DNA of 64,000 nucleotides from an uncultured Microcaldota archaeon (GCA_903851445.1 CAINOH010000009.1:149908-213907), one strand, 5' to 3'. Positions 17,316 to 26,180 are shown, numbered from the stretch's first letter. Numbers and translations are program-made. The notes: generated by a model not told the origin, from the letters alone.

Positions 17316-18395
17316 GTGAATTGGGCCATAACAAGGGATATTGAGAGGATTCTTGAAGGCTACAAGCCGGTTGTTGACGCGGCCATAGAACGGCACATCC
17401 CGCGGAAGCTTGACGTGAGGGGGATGGAACGGTGCGTTGGCAGGCCAAGCTACGCGTTCGACCCGAAAGCTGCAACCGGGGCGGTGAACGGACCCATATG
17501 GGACCTGCTTGACCGCGGCGGGAAAAGGTGGAGGCCCGCGCTTACGATGATAGTCGCAGGCTGCCTTGGAAAGGACCCCGAGTCGCTTGCGGACGTTGCG
17601 GCAGCGTCCGAAGTGATACACAACGGCACGCTGATGGTGGATGACGTCGAGGACAGCTCGGACCTGCGGCGCGGCAGGCCCTGCACGCACATAAAGTACG
17701 GCGTGGACGTAGCGGTTAACGCGGGCAACGCGATGTACTACCTTTCCATGCTCCCGCTTTTGCGCGACCGCAAAAAGTACGGAGAAAAGGAGACGCTCAA
17801 GGCGTATGACGTTTATATTGAGGAACTGGTCAGGCTTTCCTACGGCCAGGGGACGGACATTTACTGGCACCGCGGCAACGCCGGCGAGGTCACTGAGAGG
17901 CAATACCTGCAGATGTGCGCATTCAAGACGGGCACCATAGCCCGTCTTGCGGCAAAATGGGGCGCCATCTTCGCTGGCGGGACGGATGACCAGGTTGAGG
18001 CAGCAGGAATGCTTGCCGAGAGCATCGGCGTTGCATTCCAGATACAGGATGACGTGCTCAACCTGCTTGGCGAGGAGGGAAAGTACGGAAAGGACCCCGG
18101 CGGGGACATCTCCGAGGGCAAGAGGACGCTCCTGGTCATCTACGCACTGAAGCACAGCAAAAAAGACGATGCGGCAAGACTCATTACGACGCTTGACTCG
18201 CACACCAAGGACAAAAAAAAGATTGCAGAGGCGATTGCGATCATACGGCAAAGCGGCGCGTTCGAACACGCGAACGGCGTTGCACGGAAAATCGTGGCAA
18301 CTGCATGGAAGGGGTTCGACAGCAGCTTCCCGAAGTCAAAGCACAAGGAAGTGCTGCGGCTCCTTGCGGACTACGTAATAGACAGGTCGGTTTGA
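17316..18395 (+). CDS. Polyprenyl (geranylgeranyl) diphosphate synthase
   Basis: Condenses isopentenyl diphosphate units into the C20 or longer chain used for archaeal lipids. The 359-residue protein has GGKRWRP near the N-terminus, the first aspartate-rich motif LMVDDVEDSSDLRRG and the second FQIQDDVLNLLGEEGKYGKD. The first motif is DDxxDxxxxRRG with the expected spacing. I start at GTG 17316 (NWAITRDIERIL); the frame is open to 17190, but the added part is Cys/Arg-rich and unlike the family. It is followed by the IPP isomerase 21 nt downstream. Confidence 0.85.
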   Translation: MNWAITRDIERILEGYKPVVDAAIERHIPRKLDVRGMERCVGRPSYAFDPKAATGAVNGPIWDLLDRGGKRWRPALTMIVAGCLGKDPESLADVAAASEVIHNGTLMVDDVEDSSDLRRGRPCTHIKYGVDVAVNAGNAMYYLSMLPLLRDRKKYGEKETLKAYDVYIEELVRLSYGQGTDIYWHRGNAGEVTERQYLQMCAFKTGTIARLAAKWGAIFAGGTDDQVEAAGMLAESIGVAFQIQDDVLNLLGEEGKYGKDPGGDISEGKRTLLVIYALKHSKKDDAARLITTLDSHTKDKKKIAEAIAIIRQSGAFEHANGVARKIVATAWKGFDSSFPKSKHKEVLRLLADYVIDRSV

Positions 18396-18416
18396 GTTTT
18401 CGGCGGGGTTTCAAAA

Positions 18417-19451
18417 ATGTCACCGGTAATGCAGCAACAGACTAAGAAAAGGAAGGGCGAGCACGTCGAGATAGTGCTCAACAAGGACGTCCAGTACTTG
18501 CACGGCACCGGGCTTGACAAGGTCAAGTTCGCCCACTGCGCGCTTCCGCACATTAACCTGGACCGAATCCAGTGCAGGGCGCTTTTCTTGGGAAAGCGGC
18601 TCGAGCTCCCATTTATGATTACTGCCGCAACAGGCGGCTACCAGAAGGCCGAAAAAATCAACCGCGACCTTGCCGCTGCCTGCCAGGAAAAGGGCATCGC
18701 CTTCGGCCTAGGCTCGCAGCGGGCGATGATAGAGGACCCCTCTCTTGGGAAGACCTACCGCGTGCGCGATGTCGCACCGGACGTGTTCGTATGCGGCAAC
18801 ATCGGCGCGTACCAGCTTGCGCAATACTACAAGGCCGGCGAGTTCGCAAAAGTCGAGGCCGCTATGAACAGGATTGACGCCGACGCGCTTTGCATCCACC
18901 TTAACGCGCTGCAGGAGGCCATTCAGCCCGAGGGCGACCGCGACTGGACGGGCGTGCCGAAGGCAATCGAGGCCGCGTGCTCAAGACTTTCAATCCCGAT
19001 TATTGCAAAGGAGACCGGCGCAGGGATGGACGGCCAGACCGCAAAGGCGCTTGAGAGGATGGGCGTAAAGGCAATAGACGTTTCCGGCTCTGGCGGCACC
19101 TCGTGGAGCGCCGTTGAACTTGAACGGCACCTGGAACAGGACCGCATAGCGGAATTCCGCGACTGGGGCCTGCCGACGTCGATTTCAATCGTGGAGTGCG
19201 CGAGCCAGGTCAAGATCCCGATCATAGCGTCTGGCGGGATACGGAGCGGCCTGGATGCCGCAAAGGCGATGCGCCTCGGCGCAACGCTTGCGGGCGCGGC
19301 GTACCCGTTTGTCAAGGCGCAGAACAGCGCGGGCAGGGCCGGGGTGGTTTCCGAGATTTCGCGCTGGGAGCGCAGCCTCAAGACGGCGATGTTCCTTACC
19401 AACAGCCAGAACCTCGAACAGCTTTCCAAGGCCCGGCTTTTGGTCTACTGA
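18417..19451 (+). CDS. fni: Isopentenyl-diphosphate delta-isomerase, type 2
   Basis: FMN- and NADPH-dependent enzyme that interconverts isopentenyl and dimethylallyl diphosphate. The 344-residue protein has the TIM-barrel landmarks of the family: FMITAATGGYQKAEKIN, FGLGSQRAMIEDP, NLNALQE-like region CIHLNALQEAIQPEGD, the FMN-binding ETGAGM and VSGSGGTSW, and ASGGIRSGLDAAKAMRLGA near the end. It is linked to the prenyl synthase and faces the same direction, forming an isoprenoid operon with it. Confidence 0.95.
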   Translation: MSPVMQQQTKKRKGEHVEIVLNKDVQYLHGTGLDKVKFAHCALPHINLDRIQCRALFLGKRLELPFMITAATGGYQKAEKINRDLAAACQEKGIAFGLGSQRAMIEDPSLGKTYRVRDVAPDVFVCGNIGAYQLAQYYKAGEFAKVEAAMNRIDADALCIHLNALQEAIQPEGDRDWTGVPKAIEAACSRLSIPIIAKETGAGMDGQTAKALERMGVKAIDVSGSGGTSWSAVELERHLEQDRIAEFRDWGLPTSISIVECASQVKIPIIASGGIRSGLDAAKAMRLGATLAGAAYPFVKAQNSAGRAGVVSEISRWERSLKTAMFLTNSQNLEQLSKARLLVY

Positions 19452-19554
19452 GACGGCAAAGTGCCGGAAATACAATAGGAACAAAAGCGTTGTTTTGCAG
19501 TTACTAATACGCAACAACAGGAAAAGTTGCGCATGGGCTGAAGACTAAACCAAA

Positions 19555-21288
19555 GTGAACGACATTATGGACGAAAATACGGCAGGAGCCATCCGCGCCC
19601 TTGCCAAGAAATTCGCGCTCAAGAATGCGAAAGACTACGGGAAGGCCGACGCCAAGGCGATACTTGGAAAGGTTCTCGCAGGCTGTGCGGACGCAAAGAA
19701 GGACATGACGGCGACGATGGGAATCGCAACAGCCGCCGCTGCCGAGGCGAACGCGATGGACAGGCCCGCGCTTCTGGCTGCACTTTCCGCATTTGAATTT
19801 GCCGAGAAACCCAAAAAAGAGGGGCAGAAGAAAGTCGAGCTCCCGAATGCCGTGCAGGGAAAGGTCGTTACCCGTTTCCCGCCGGAGCCCAACGGCTTTC
19901 CGCACATCGGCCACGCAAAGGCGGTGCTGCTCGGGTACGACGCCGCGAAAAACTACGGCGGCAGGTTCCTGGTGCGCTGGGACGACTCGAACCCGGAAAA
20001 GGAGAAGGCCGAGTACGTTGATGCGATACGCGAAAGCCTGGGCTGGCTTGGCGTGAAGCCCGACGGCGAAAGCTACGTGTCGGACGACCTGGGCGTCCTT
20101 TACGGCTACGCATCGCAGATGATAAAGGCCGGGAAGGCGTACGTGTGCTTCTGCCAGCAGCCGGTGATGAAGGAATTGCGTGCCGCAGGGAAGGACTGCG
20201 ACTGCAAGAAAAAGGCCGTTGAGGAGAACGTTGACGAGTGGCAGGGAATGCTGAACGGCAGGTACCGCCACAACCAGGCGGTGCTGAGGTTTGCGGGCGA
20301 CATGACAAGCCCCAACACGGTGATGCGCGACCCCGTGCTTTTCCGCATACTCGACGCTACGCACTACAGGCAAAAGGACAAGTACAAAGTATGGCCCACG
20401 TACGATTTCGAGGGCCCTGTTGAGGATTCCATTACCGGCGTGACCCACGCCATGCGCTCCAAGGAATACGAGCTTCGCGACGAGCTTTACTACGCGATAT
20501 TGGACTGCCTCGGGTTGCGGAAACCGGTGCTTGTCGAGTTCTCGCGCCTTTCAATCAAAGGAATGCCTATTAGCAAGCGCCTTTTGAAGGCGCTGATAGA
20601 CGATGGCAGCGTGATGGGCTGGGACGACCCGCGGCTGCCAACCCTTGCAGGCTTGAGACGGCGCGGAATCACTGCTGAGGCAATCCGAAACTTCGTGCGC
20701 GCATTTGGCCTGAGCAAGGTCGAGAGCGAACCGCCCATTGGCCGGCTCCTCGTGGAAAACAAGAGGATAATCGACCCGGCTGCAAACCACTATTTTTTCG
20801 TGCCAAACCCAGTCAGGCTCCACGTAAGGAACGCAACCGAGCGCACGGTAACACTCAAGCGCCATCCGACCGAGGACCGGGGCGTGCGCACAATAATTGC
20901 AAAGAACGACTTCTACATCCCTAAACGCGACGCAGACCTGCTTTCAAAGGGCGAGACATTCAGGCTCAAGGACCTTTACAACTGCAAGGTGATGGACTGC
21001 GGCACCAACTTCGTCGAGGCCGAATATTCCTCGGACGAGGGCGTGGTTGAAAAGAAAATCCAGTGGGTCGCGCACGGCGAGCAGGCGGCTGCGACAAAAC
21101 TCCTGGTTCTCGGCGACCTTTTGGACGAGAACGAAAAATACCGCAAGGAAAGCTTGGAGACGCTCGAGGGCTACGTCGAAGCGGAGTGCAGGAAACTGAA
21201 GAAGGGCGACGTGGTGCAGTTTGAGCGCGTCGGCTTTGCTGTTCTTGATGACGAGAAGAAGATGACATTCGTACTGACGTCGAAATAG
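19555..21288 (+). CDS. gltX: Glutamyl-tRNA synthetase, archaeal type
   Basis: Charges tRNA-Glu, and in archaea with GatDE also mischarges tRNA-Gln with glutamate. The 577-residue protein has an N-terminal helical region (1-100), the class I HIGH motif as FPHIGHAKA, a KMSKS-like loop (GMPISKRLL), and a C-terminal beta-barrel anticodon-binding region as in archaeal/eukaryotic GluRS-GlnRS. The start is GTG at 19555, 103 nt after the isomerase. The two enzymes at 7880-11139 and tRNA-Gln at 44441 complete the indirect glutamine pathway. Confidence 0.95.
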   Translation: MNDIMDENTAGAIRALAKKFALKNAKDYGKADAKAILGKVLAGCADAKKDMTATMGIATAAAAEANAMDRPALLAALSAFEFAEKPKKEGQKKVELPNAVQGKVVTRFPPEPNGFPHIGHAKAVLLGYDAAKNYGGRFLVRWDDSNPEKEKAEYVDAIRESLGWLGVKPDGESYVSDDLGVLYGYASQMIKAGKAYVCFCQQPVMKELRAAGKDCDCKKKAVEENVDEWQGMLNGRYRHNQAVLRFAGDMTSPNTVMRDPVLFRILDATHYRQKDKYKVWPTYDFEGPVEDSITGVTHAMRSKEYELRDELYYAILDCLGLRKPVLVEFSRLSIKGMPISKRLLKALIDDGSVMGWDDPRLPTLAGLRRRGITAEAIRNFVRAFGLSKVESEPPIGRLLVENKRIIDPAANHYFFVPNPVRLHVRNATERTVTLKRHPTEDRGVRTIIAKNDFYIPKRDADLLSKGETFRLKDLYNCKVMDCGTNFVEAEYSSDEGVVEKKIQWVAHGEQAAATKLLVLGDLLDENEKYRKESLETLEGYVEAECRKLKKGDVVQFERVGFAVLDDEKKMTFVLTSK

Positions 21289-21362
21289 AAAAAGCGGCTG
21301 GGTCTTGCGCAGGATTTATAAAAAAATCGTAGCTATAGCAATATACCGTTGGAGATGAAAAG

Positions 21363-21680
21363 ATGAAACGACCCATATCCCCTGAATACGACAAGGTTCG
21401 GCGTGCCGCGCTTAGCACATTAAAACAACAGACCCCCAAGTTCGTTGAACACTACCGCACACTACAACCGGCAAAGCCCGAACACATAGAAATATTCGAG
21501 ACGCTTGAAGATGGTTTTCTTGCCAGAAGTGGCGGTCATTCTCACATAGATCACGAAGACAAAACGTTCAGCCTGGTCCCAAATTACCGGCTAACCAAAG
21601 AAGCAATAGAACACTATTACGGCGAAGAGGACACGCGCACTAACCGGCTTAAGCGATGGGTCAGGAGAAAGTTAGGATAA
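21363..21680 (+). CDS. Hypothetical protein
   Basis: A 105-residue soluble protein that I do not recognise. It is rich in His, Glu and Tyr (GGHSHIDHEDK, EHYYGEED) and ends in a basic tail (RLKRWVRRKLG). A TATA-like run (TTTATAAAA) at about 21315 precedes it, and codon use is more AT-rich than in neighbouring housekeeping genes. It is convergent with the 508-residue winged-helix protein, with 46 nt between. It is one of several lone, unassigned genes scattered through this window. Confidence 0.6.
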   Translation: MKRPISPEYDKVRRAALSTLKQQTPKFVEHYRTLQPAKPEHIEIFETLEDGFLARSGGHSHIDHEDKTFSLVPNYRLTKEAIEHYYGEEDTRTNRLKRWVRRKLG

Positions 21681-21706
21681 ACGAAATCCACTGGTTTGTT
21701 TTTTCT

Positions 21707-21728
21707 TGCGAACCTGCAATTCGCAATT
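21707..21728. terminator. Hairpin between convergent genes
   Basis: TTGCGAA and TTCGCAA flank a 7-base loop between the 105-residue gene and the 508-residue gene. In this position it may act as a terminator; archaeal termination usually relies on T-runs, so this is tentative. Confidence 0.3.
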
Positions 21729-23253
21729 ACTTTTTCTTCTTCGCTTTCGCGGCCCCTGCCTTTTTCCGCTCCGCTTTCCTCTTTCTGGCAAGAACCGCCC
21801 GCGCCCTCTTCAACTGCACCAGCCGCTTCTTTCTTGCGCGTGCAATCTTCGCCTTCTTTGCCCGCGCCTTCTTCAACTGCGCCAACTTTTTCTTCCTCGC
21901 ACGCACCGCTTTTGCCTTCGCGGCCCTTGCTTTCTTCAACTGCGCCAATTTTCTCTTGCTTGCAATGCTGGCCTTCCCGGCTTTTTTCCTGCGCGCCGAA
22001 AGGTACGTCTGGTACTCGCTGATTTTCTTCTGCGCCTTGTCGGAAACAGTTGCGTTCGCCCACGAAAGGTGCGCCTGCTTGTCTGCGGCCCACTTTGCGC
22101 TCTCGCGAAGAGCCTTGACGTTGGTCTGGTACTCGCTGTCGGTGTGGTCAAGCTTGCGCAACGCCGATGCGAGTTCCGATTCGAGCCGGTTCATCTGAAG
22201 CTTGAGCTCGGAAATCCCCGGATCCGACTCGGACGACAGGACCTTTATTTCAGCGTGAAGCGAATCGACCTGGCGTTCGAGCTCCTTTTGCCTTGCAAGA
22301 AGCGTGTAGCACAGTTGCGCCAGCTCCTCGAAAGAGCGGATTGCCGCAACTTCTTCCTCGCTTGCCCTTGGCGTTCCCTGTTCGCATGCAGCTGCCTCAA
22401 AGGCAGCCGAATCGCCTTCGGCTGACGCTGCAGGCCGCGTGTTTGCATTTGCAGGCCAGAAGCCGTGCTTGTCCGGAATTACGCGGCCCTCAAGATACAG
22501 GCCGCGTAGGATTGAGCGGCACAAGTAACGGTTTAGCCCCGTTGAGTGCGATATTTCCGAGAGGGTGATGCCGGGCGACTGCACTACGGTATTGAATACC
22601 GTGCTTTCGACGGACGCCCCGAAATAGTCCGCTGCAAAATCTGCCGGCTGGTCTGTTGCCACCCTGCTTGCTGCCATTAGCGCCGCCTTCAGGCCGCACA
22701 ACAGCCGCTCGACTGAAAGCGGGGAATATAGCCCCTTGAATGACACTGCTGTTGCAAACCCCCGGTTGTCATTGCCGTGGATTACGAGAGCGCCGTCGTG
22801 GCGCGAGATGAGCGCGTCGGCCATTGCGACAAAACCGGAAACTTTCCCCTGTTCGAAGGATATTGCGCGCTGGGTGGAAAGCACGCTGGTGCGGCCTTGG
22901 TGGTGGCCGGCAAATACAAGCTTCTCGCCGGAATAAAGGGCGGCGCTTACGAAGTCCGGGACCTGCGGCGTTGCCTGCAGGAACACCAGGGGAACTGCGG
23001 TTGCGGTCTGGCCGTCGGACTCGACAATTTCAACAAAAGCCGCCGACCCCTCAACGAGCCCGGGAACCGTGACTTTGAACTTGCCCCAGGTAGACACACC
23101 CGCCTGAACCTTTCGGTCTATGAGCGTGCCTTTTTGCGCGCGGAAGTCAAAGCGCGAGCCTGCCGAAAGCTCGAAAACCTCGCAAAAGTCACGATGGGAA
23201 CAGTACTGCGCCCACTCGACTATGGACGCGACCTCGAAATCAGCAAAGGCCAA
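21727..23253 (-). CDS. Winged-helix protein with coiled coil and histone H1-like tail
   Basis: A 508-residue protein encoded 62 nt downstream of the E1-like gene in the same direction, so probably co-transcribed with it. The first ~210 residues are an unrecognised globular domain. A winged-helix-like domain follows at about 215-275 (PGITLSEISHSTGLNR, LYLEGRVIPDKHG), then a coiled coil (about 310-375). The last ~75 residues are almost pure Lys/Arg/Ala with a ~21-residue repeat starting KLAQLKKARA, which resembles the histone H1 tail. The TTG at 23253 is supported by a GGTGGTGG ribosome-binding site six bases upstream. A DNA-binding role tied to the conjugation system is inference. Confidence 0.7.
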   Translation of the reverse strand: MAFADFEVASIVEWAQYCSHRDFCEVFELSAGSRFDFRAQKGTLIDRKVQAGVSTWGKFKVTVPGLVEGSAAFVEIVESDGQTATAVPLVFLQATPQVPDFVSAALYSGEKLVFAGHHQGRTSVLSTQRAISFEQGKVSGFVAMADALISRHDGALVIHGNDNRGFATAVSFKGLYSPLSVERLLCGLKAALMAASRVATDQPADFAADYFGASVESTVFNTVVQSPGITLSEISHSTGLNRYLCRSILRGLYLEGRVIPDKHGFWPANANTRPAASAEGDSAAFEAAACEQGTPRASEEEVAAIRSFEELAQLCYTLLARQKELERQVDSLHAEIKVLSSESDPGISELKLQMNRLESELASALRKLDHTDSEYQTNVKALRESAKWAADKQAHLSWANATVSDKAQKKISEYQTYLSARRKKAGKASIASKRKLAQLKKARAAKAKAVRARKKKLAQLKKARAKKAKIARARKKRLVQLKRARAVLARKRKAERKKAGAAKAKKKK

Positions 23254-23315
23254 GGAAAACCACCACCAAAAATATTCTCAACTACTCTTAATCAAGCCCT
23301 ACGGTCGCGGGAAAA

Positions 23316-24182
23316 TCAGCCGTGCACCGGGCACCCTTGCCGCCGCTCAACCGAAAACACGGCCTGCGTATTGCGGACTCCGTCGTAAAAAAGGTATTTG
23401 CCTACGAGCGTGTTGCCAAAAAGCCATTTCGCCTGCTCGACATTGCTTTGCCCGCCCTGTTCTTCTCCGACGACTTTGGGCTGCGGCTTTCCTCCCTTCC
23501 TTTCAAGGCTTGCCGCACAGTGCACCAGCTTTATCATCTCGTTTACCTGCAGGGCCGCTATGATGCTGTTTGTTGTGGAGAGCGCAGGGGTCTTGGGGTC
23601 GATGAAGTCCAGCGGGTCGCCGACGCAGGAGTATTTGCGCCACAGGAACTGGTAGTCCTGCTCGCTCATCGCGCACTCAAGGCACGCCGAGGGCGCTATC
23701 ACCACCTGCACTTTCCCGAAAAACCCCGTTGTGCCCCCGTCAATGAGCGGGACCTTACCGTAACAGTGCGAGTTCAGGTGCAGCCTGGCGCCGAGGTTGT
23801 CGAGGCAGGAGAACACGTAATCGAATTGCGAGTAGAAATTTTCAGGAAGCTCCTCAACATTTTTTAGTATCGGGGTAATCCTGATTTTCTTGTTTATAGA
23901 GCGTGCGCGGGTTGCGATGACGCGCGCCTTGAAAAGGCCGTTCGCCGCGTCCATCGGGCAGAAGAAGACGCAGCGGTTGAGGTTTGCCTTGACAATCCTG
24001 TCAAAGTCAACAAGGGTTATTCTGCCTACGCCGATTTGCGCAAGGCCCTTGACCACCTCGTTGCCAAGCGCGCCCGCACCCACCACCAGCACGTTGAGCT
24101 TGGATATCGCATCCTGGTCCCAGCCAGCTATGCGCTTCTGGCGGTCGAACTGGTCCGCATCTATACTTGGCTTTTCGAGCAT
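23316..24182 (-). CDS. E1-like ubiquitin-activating enzyme (ThiF/MoeB/Uba family)
   Basis: Adenylates the C-terminal glycine of a ubiquitin-like protein and carries it as a thioester. The 288-residue protein has the nucleotide loop GAGALG (35-40), acidic pair D59/D61, the arginine finger in NLNR (R70), K85 and the metal-binding D128 (SCLDN). Zinc ligands appear as C167-x2-C170 and a C-terminal C284-x2-H287. C186 in YSCVGDP is the best candidate for the catalytic cysteine. It lacks a separate ubiquitin-fold domain, so it is a compact E1. Modifier, E2, RING-like protein and JAMM protease lie within 20 kb, so I call it an E1 rather than a MoeB or ThiF. A TATA-like element near 24207-24214 fits a leaderless start. 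Confidence 0.85.
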   Translation of the reverse strand: MLEKPSIDADQFDRQKRIAGWDQDAISKLNVLVVGAGALGNEVVKGLAQIGVGRITLVDFDRIVKANLNRCVFFCPMDAANGLFKARVIATRARSINKKIRITPILKNVEELPENFYSQFDYVFSCLDNLGARLHLNSHCYGKVPLIDGGTTGFFGKVQVVIAPSACLECAMSEQDYQFLWRKYSCVGDPLDFIDPKTPALSTTNSIIAALQVNEMIKLVHCAASLERKGGKPQPKVVGEEQGGQSNVEQAKWLFGNTLVGKYLFYDGVRNTQAVFSVERRQGCPVHG

Positions 24183-24248
24183 AGGTAGTTGATGGGGGCA
24201 AAAGGTTTAATTTTCGATTAGGTGAACCTTATTTGTTGGTGAGAGAAA

Positions 24249-24581
24249 ATGCCATTGGAAGGGAGGGTCTATCATCGTACGCAACTGCTTCCGGATGAAC
24301 ACGCATTATTCAGAAGGCAGTCGGACAAGACGCAGCTTAAGCATGAAGTAAAAACGGCGCTTAGGAAGATTAAAATGCCTGCAAGCAGCGTGTCTTTTAG
24401 AAAGCCTAGAGGAACGGACGCCCACTTTATGAAAGTCTACTTGAAAGACGTGCCTGCGCGAATAGAGCAATTGCCGAAAGCAGAAGAGGCCATACGAAAA
24501 GTCCTGCGAGACGGCGGCATTAACCACCTACTCGGCACTTGGACGACAATATCAAGGCCAAAGCAATTATCGCGCAAGTAG
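24249..24581 (+). CDS. Hypothetical basic protein inside the conjugation cluster
   Basis: A 110-residue basic protein, unrecognised. It sits on the opposite strand between the E1 gene (divergent, 66 nt) and the RING-like gene (convergent, stops one base apart). No membrane segment or metal site is visible. A purine-rich site (GGTGAGAG) precedes the ATG at 24249. Its codon use is more AT-rich than the surrounding minus-strand genes. It may be an insertion between parts of the cluster, or belong to it. Confidence 0.55.
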   Translation: MPLEGRVYHRTQLLPDEHALFRRQSDKTQLKHEVKTALRKIKMPASSVSFRKPRGTDAHFMKVYLKDVPARIEQLPKAEEAIRKVLRDGGINHLLGTWTTISRPKQLSRK

Positions 24582-24582
24582 C

Positions 24583-25485
24583 CTAATCAAACAGCTTCTT
24601 GATTGCGCGCACCGCGTCCTCTGACGCTTTGTCCATCCGGATCTGGAGTTTTTTGCCGCAGCGCACGCACGAGTTCTGCGAGTTGACCAGGTGCTCGTAG
24701 CAGTCCTTGTGGTAGGCCGCGCCGCAGAAGCAGTAGCCGTACTTGGGGTTGTTCTCAAGGGCGTTGACTGACAGGCGGAACGGCGCCTGGCAAAGCTCGC
24801 ACGCGCCGGCCTGCGTGGTCTTCTCAATCATTTCCTTTACCGCGTCCCTCCCGCCAAGGGACTCGACCTGCTTTTCGAACGGAATTGCCTGACCGGTTGG
24901 CGATGCCGCGATTGCCGTCTGGATTCTTGCCGCCACGCCGTTGCCGTTCTTTGGCGAGCCCTTGCGCAGCATTTCAAACAGGTCGAGGTCTGCCTGTTTT
25001 GCTGGCTTGTGCCCGGGACCCGGGACGTAGAATAGCGAGCTGTCGTTCTCTGTGAGCTTTGGAGTGGGGGGGTTTTTTGGTTCTGAATAACTGTTCCCAG
25101 AAGAATCGGTTTTTTCTGCTGGCAACCCCGGGGTGACCGTCTTTGCTTTCTTCGCTTTCTTTTCCTCTGAAGCCTTCCTTTTTGCAAGCTCGTCATACCC
25201 TGATATTCCCAGCCGGAATACGCTGGGATTCGCGCTGTCGCGGCACAGAAACCCCTTGGAGCAAAGGAAGTCCGCGCGCTTTGCAAACTGCAGCGGGTCA
25301 ACCCCAGTAAGCAAAAGAAGCGAGTCCTGGGAGTTGTTTCCGGACTTGACCATCTCAAAAAGGTCGATGTCGAACAAGAGAAGCTTTTTCGGCGTTCTCG
25401 GCGGCTTGACTGCCGCTTGCCTTGCGGGCCTTGCTTTCGCTTGCTCGGGTTTTCTCATGCTCGGTTCGTTCGTGGGTGTTTCCAT
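24583..25485 (-). CDS. RING/PHD-like zinc protein, candidate E3 ligase
   Basis: A 300-residue protein. Its C-terminus has the metal pattern C-x2-C-x19-C-x-C-x4-H-x2-C-x10-C-x2-C (CELC ... YCFCGAAYHKDC ... CVRC). This C4HC3 order matches RING-variant and PHD treble-clef fingers that recruit E2 enzymes. Upstream are two copies of a motif, DIDLFEMVKSG and DLDLFEMLRKG, each starting what looks like a small helical or winged-helix unit, separated by a Ser/Pro-rich linker. The ATG at 25485 has a GGTGG ribosome-binding site; a TTG at 25518 would add 11 residues. It lies 79 nt after the JAMM gene in the same direction. A ligase role is inferred from motif and context. Confidence 0.7.
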   Translation of the reverse strand: METPTNEPSMRKPEQAKARPARQAAVKPPRTPKKLLLFDIDLFEMVKSGNNSQDSLLLLTGVDPLQFAKRADFLCSKGFLCRDSANPSVFRLGISGYDELAKRKASEEKKAKKAKTVTPGLPAEKTDSSGNSYSEPKNPPTPKLTENDSSLFYVPGPGHKPAKQADLDLFEMLRKGSPKNGNGVAARIQTAIAASPTGQAIPFEKQVESLGGRDAVKEMIEKTTQAGACELCQAPFRLSVNALENNPKYGYCFCGAAYHKDCYEHLVNSQNSCVRCGKKLQIRMDKASEDAVRAIKKLFD

Positions 25486-25564
25486 GACGCTTTGCCACCG
25501 TGCGCCAGCTTTCGACAACTAGGACGAAGGCAACTAAGTTAAGCGTATGCGGGAAGGCGCCCCT

Positions 25565-26029
25565 TCAGGGTATGGCCGCGAATGAAATTTCACGGTAGCG
25601 CGGCGATTGTGCGGGTTCCAGCCGGTAAACCCGCTTTTTTGCGCCGCCTGCGGAAAGCGGGTCTACCACCACCGCTATTGACTGCGGGTGGTCAAAATAA
25701 CGCTGTTGCGTCGCAATGTCGGTGTGTGAAAGGAAGCACCCAAGGCCCGGGTGCGAATGAAGCCAGCCTACGACCACTTGACGCGCGTTGACTGCCGTAA
25801 AGAGCTTGGATGAAAGCTCGCCAAACGATGCTTCGGAAAACCTGACGGACACCGATGACGCTTCGTTCGGCGCGGTCACATACCCCTCGACAAGGACCCA
25901 AGACCGGCCCCTGCTCTGGCAGAACCTGCCGACCAGGAGACCCATCGTCTCAACGCGAACGCTGGCACCGGACTTTGCGTGGGAGAGCGCGGAGTCGAGC
26001 GCGGACTTGCGGAAGTAAACGTCGTACAC
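25565..26029 (-). CDS. JAMM/MPN+ metalloprotease, candidate deconjugating enzyme
   Basis: Zinc isopeptidase of the Rpn11/JAB family that removes ubiquitin-like proteins from targets. The 154-residue protein has the whole JAMM signature: E27 in VETMGLL, then H91-x-H93-x7-S101-x2-D104 (HSHPGLGCFLSHTD). The start is GTG at 26029. A TATA box at 26067-26072 lies about 40 nt upstream, giving it its own promoter even though the giant coiled-coil gene precedes it. The modifier at 31214 already ends in Gly-Gly, so this enzyme is more likely to deconjugate than to mature the modifier. Confidence 0.88.
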   Translation of the reverse strand: MYDVYFRKSALDSALSHAKSGASVRVETMGLLVGRFCQSRGRSWVLVEGYVTAPNEASSVSVRFSEASFGELSSKLFTAVNARQVVVGWLHSHPGLGCFLSHTDIATQQRYFDHPQSIAVVVDPLSAGGAKKRVYRLEPAQSPRYREISFAAIP

Positions 26030-26066
26030 GAAGAGGATTATGGAAAACCAAAGAAGAAAAAGAGTG

Positions 26067-26072
26067 TTATAA
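26067..26072 (-). promoter_or_regulatory. TATA-like box of the JAMM-RING operon
   Basis: TTATAA in a purine-rich stretch, about 38 nt before the GTG at 26029, predicts a leader of roughly 15 nt. Confidence 0.4.
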
Positions 26073-26180
26073 GGGAAACCGAAAAAAAGGAGTGCGGACC
26101 GGCGCAGAAAAACGAAAAGGCAGGATGACTGTAAGAACCGGGAACGCCCCTTGCGGACGCGGGCTGCTTATCCTTGGCAA

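Noticed and set aside
19504-20448. Long minus-strand frame opposite gltX
   Set aside because: gltX matches a known synthetase along its full length; the opposite frame is a shadow.
21790-21960. CRISPR-like repeat
   Set aside because: The repeats encode the Lys/Ala tail of the 508-residue protein; they have no spacers and are in frame.
23316-24182. MoeB or ThiF for molybdopterin or thiamine synthesis
   Set aside because: No ThiS or MoaD, nor other cofactor genes, are nearby, while an E2, JAMM enzyme and a ubiquitin-like protein are.
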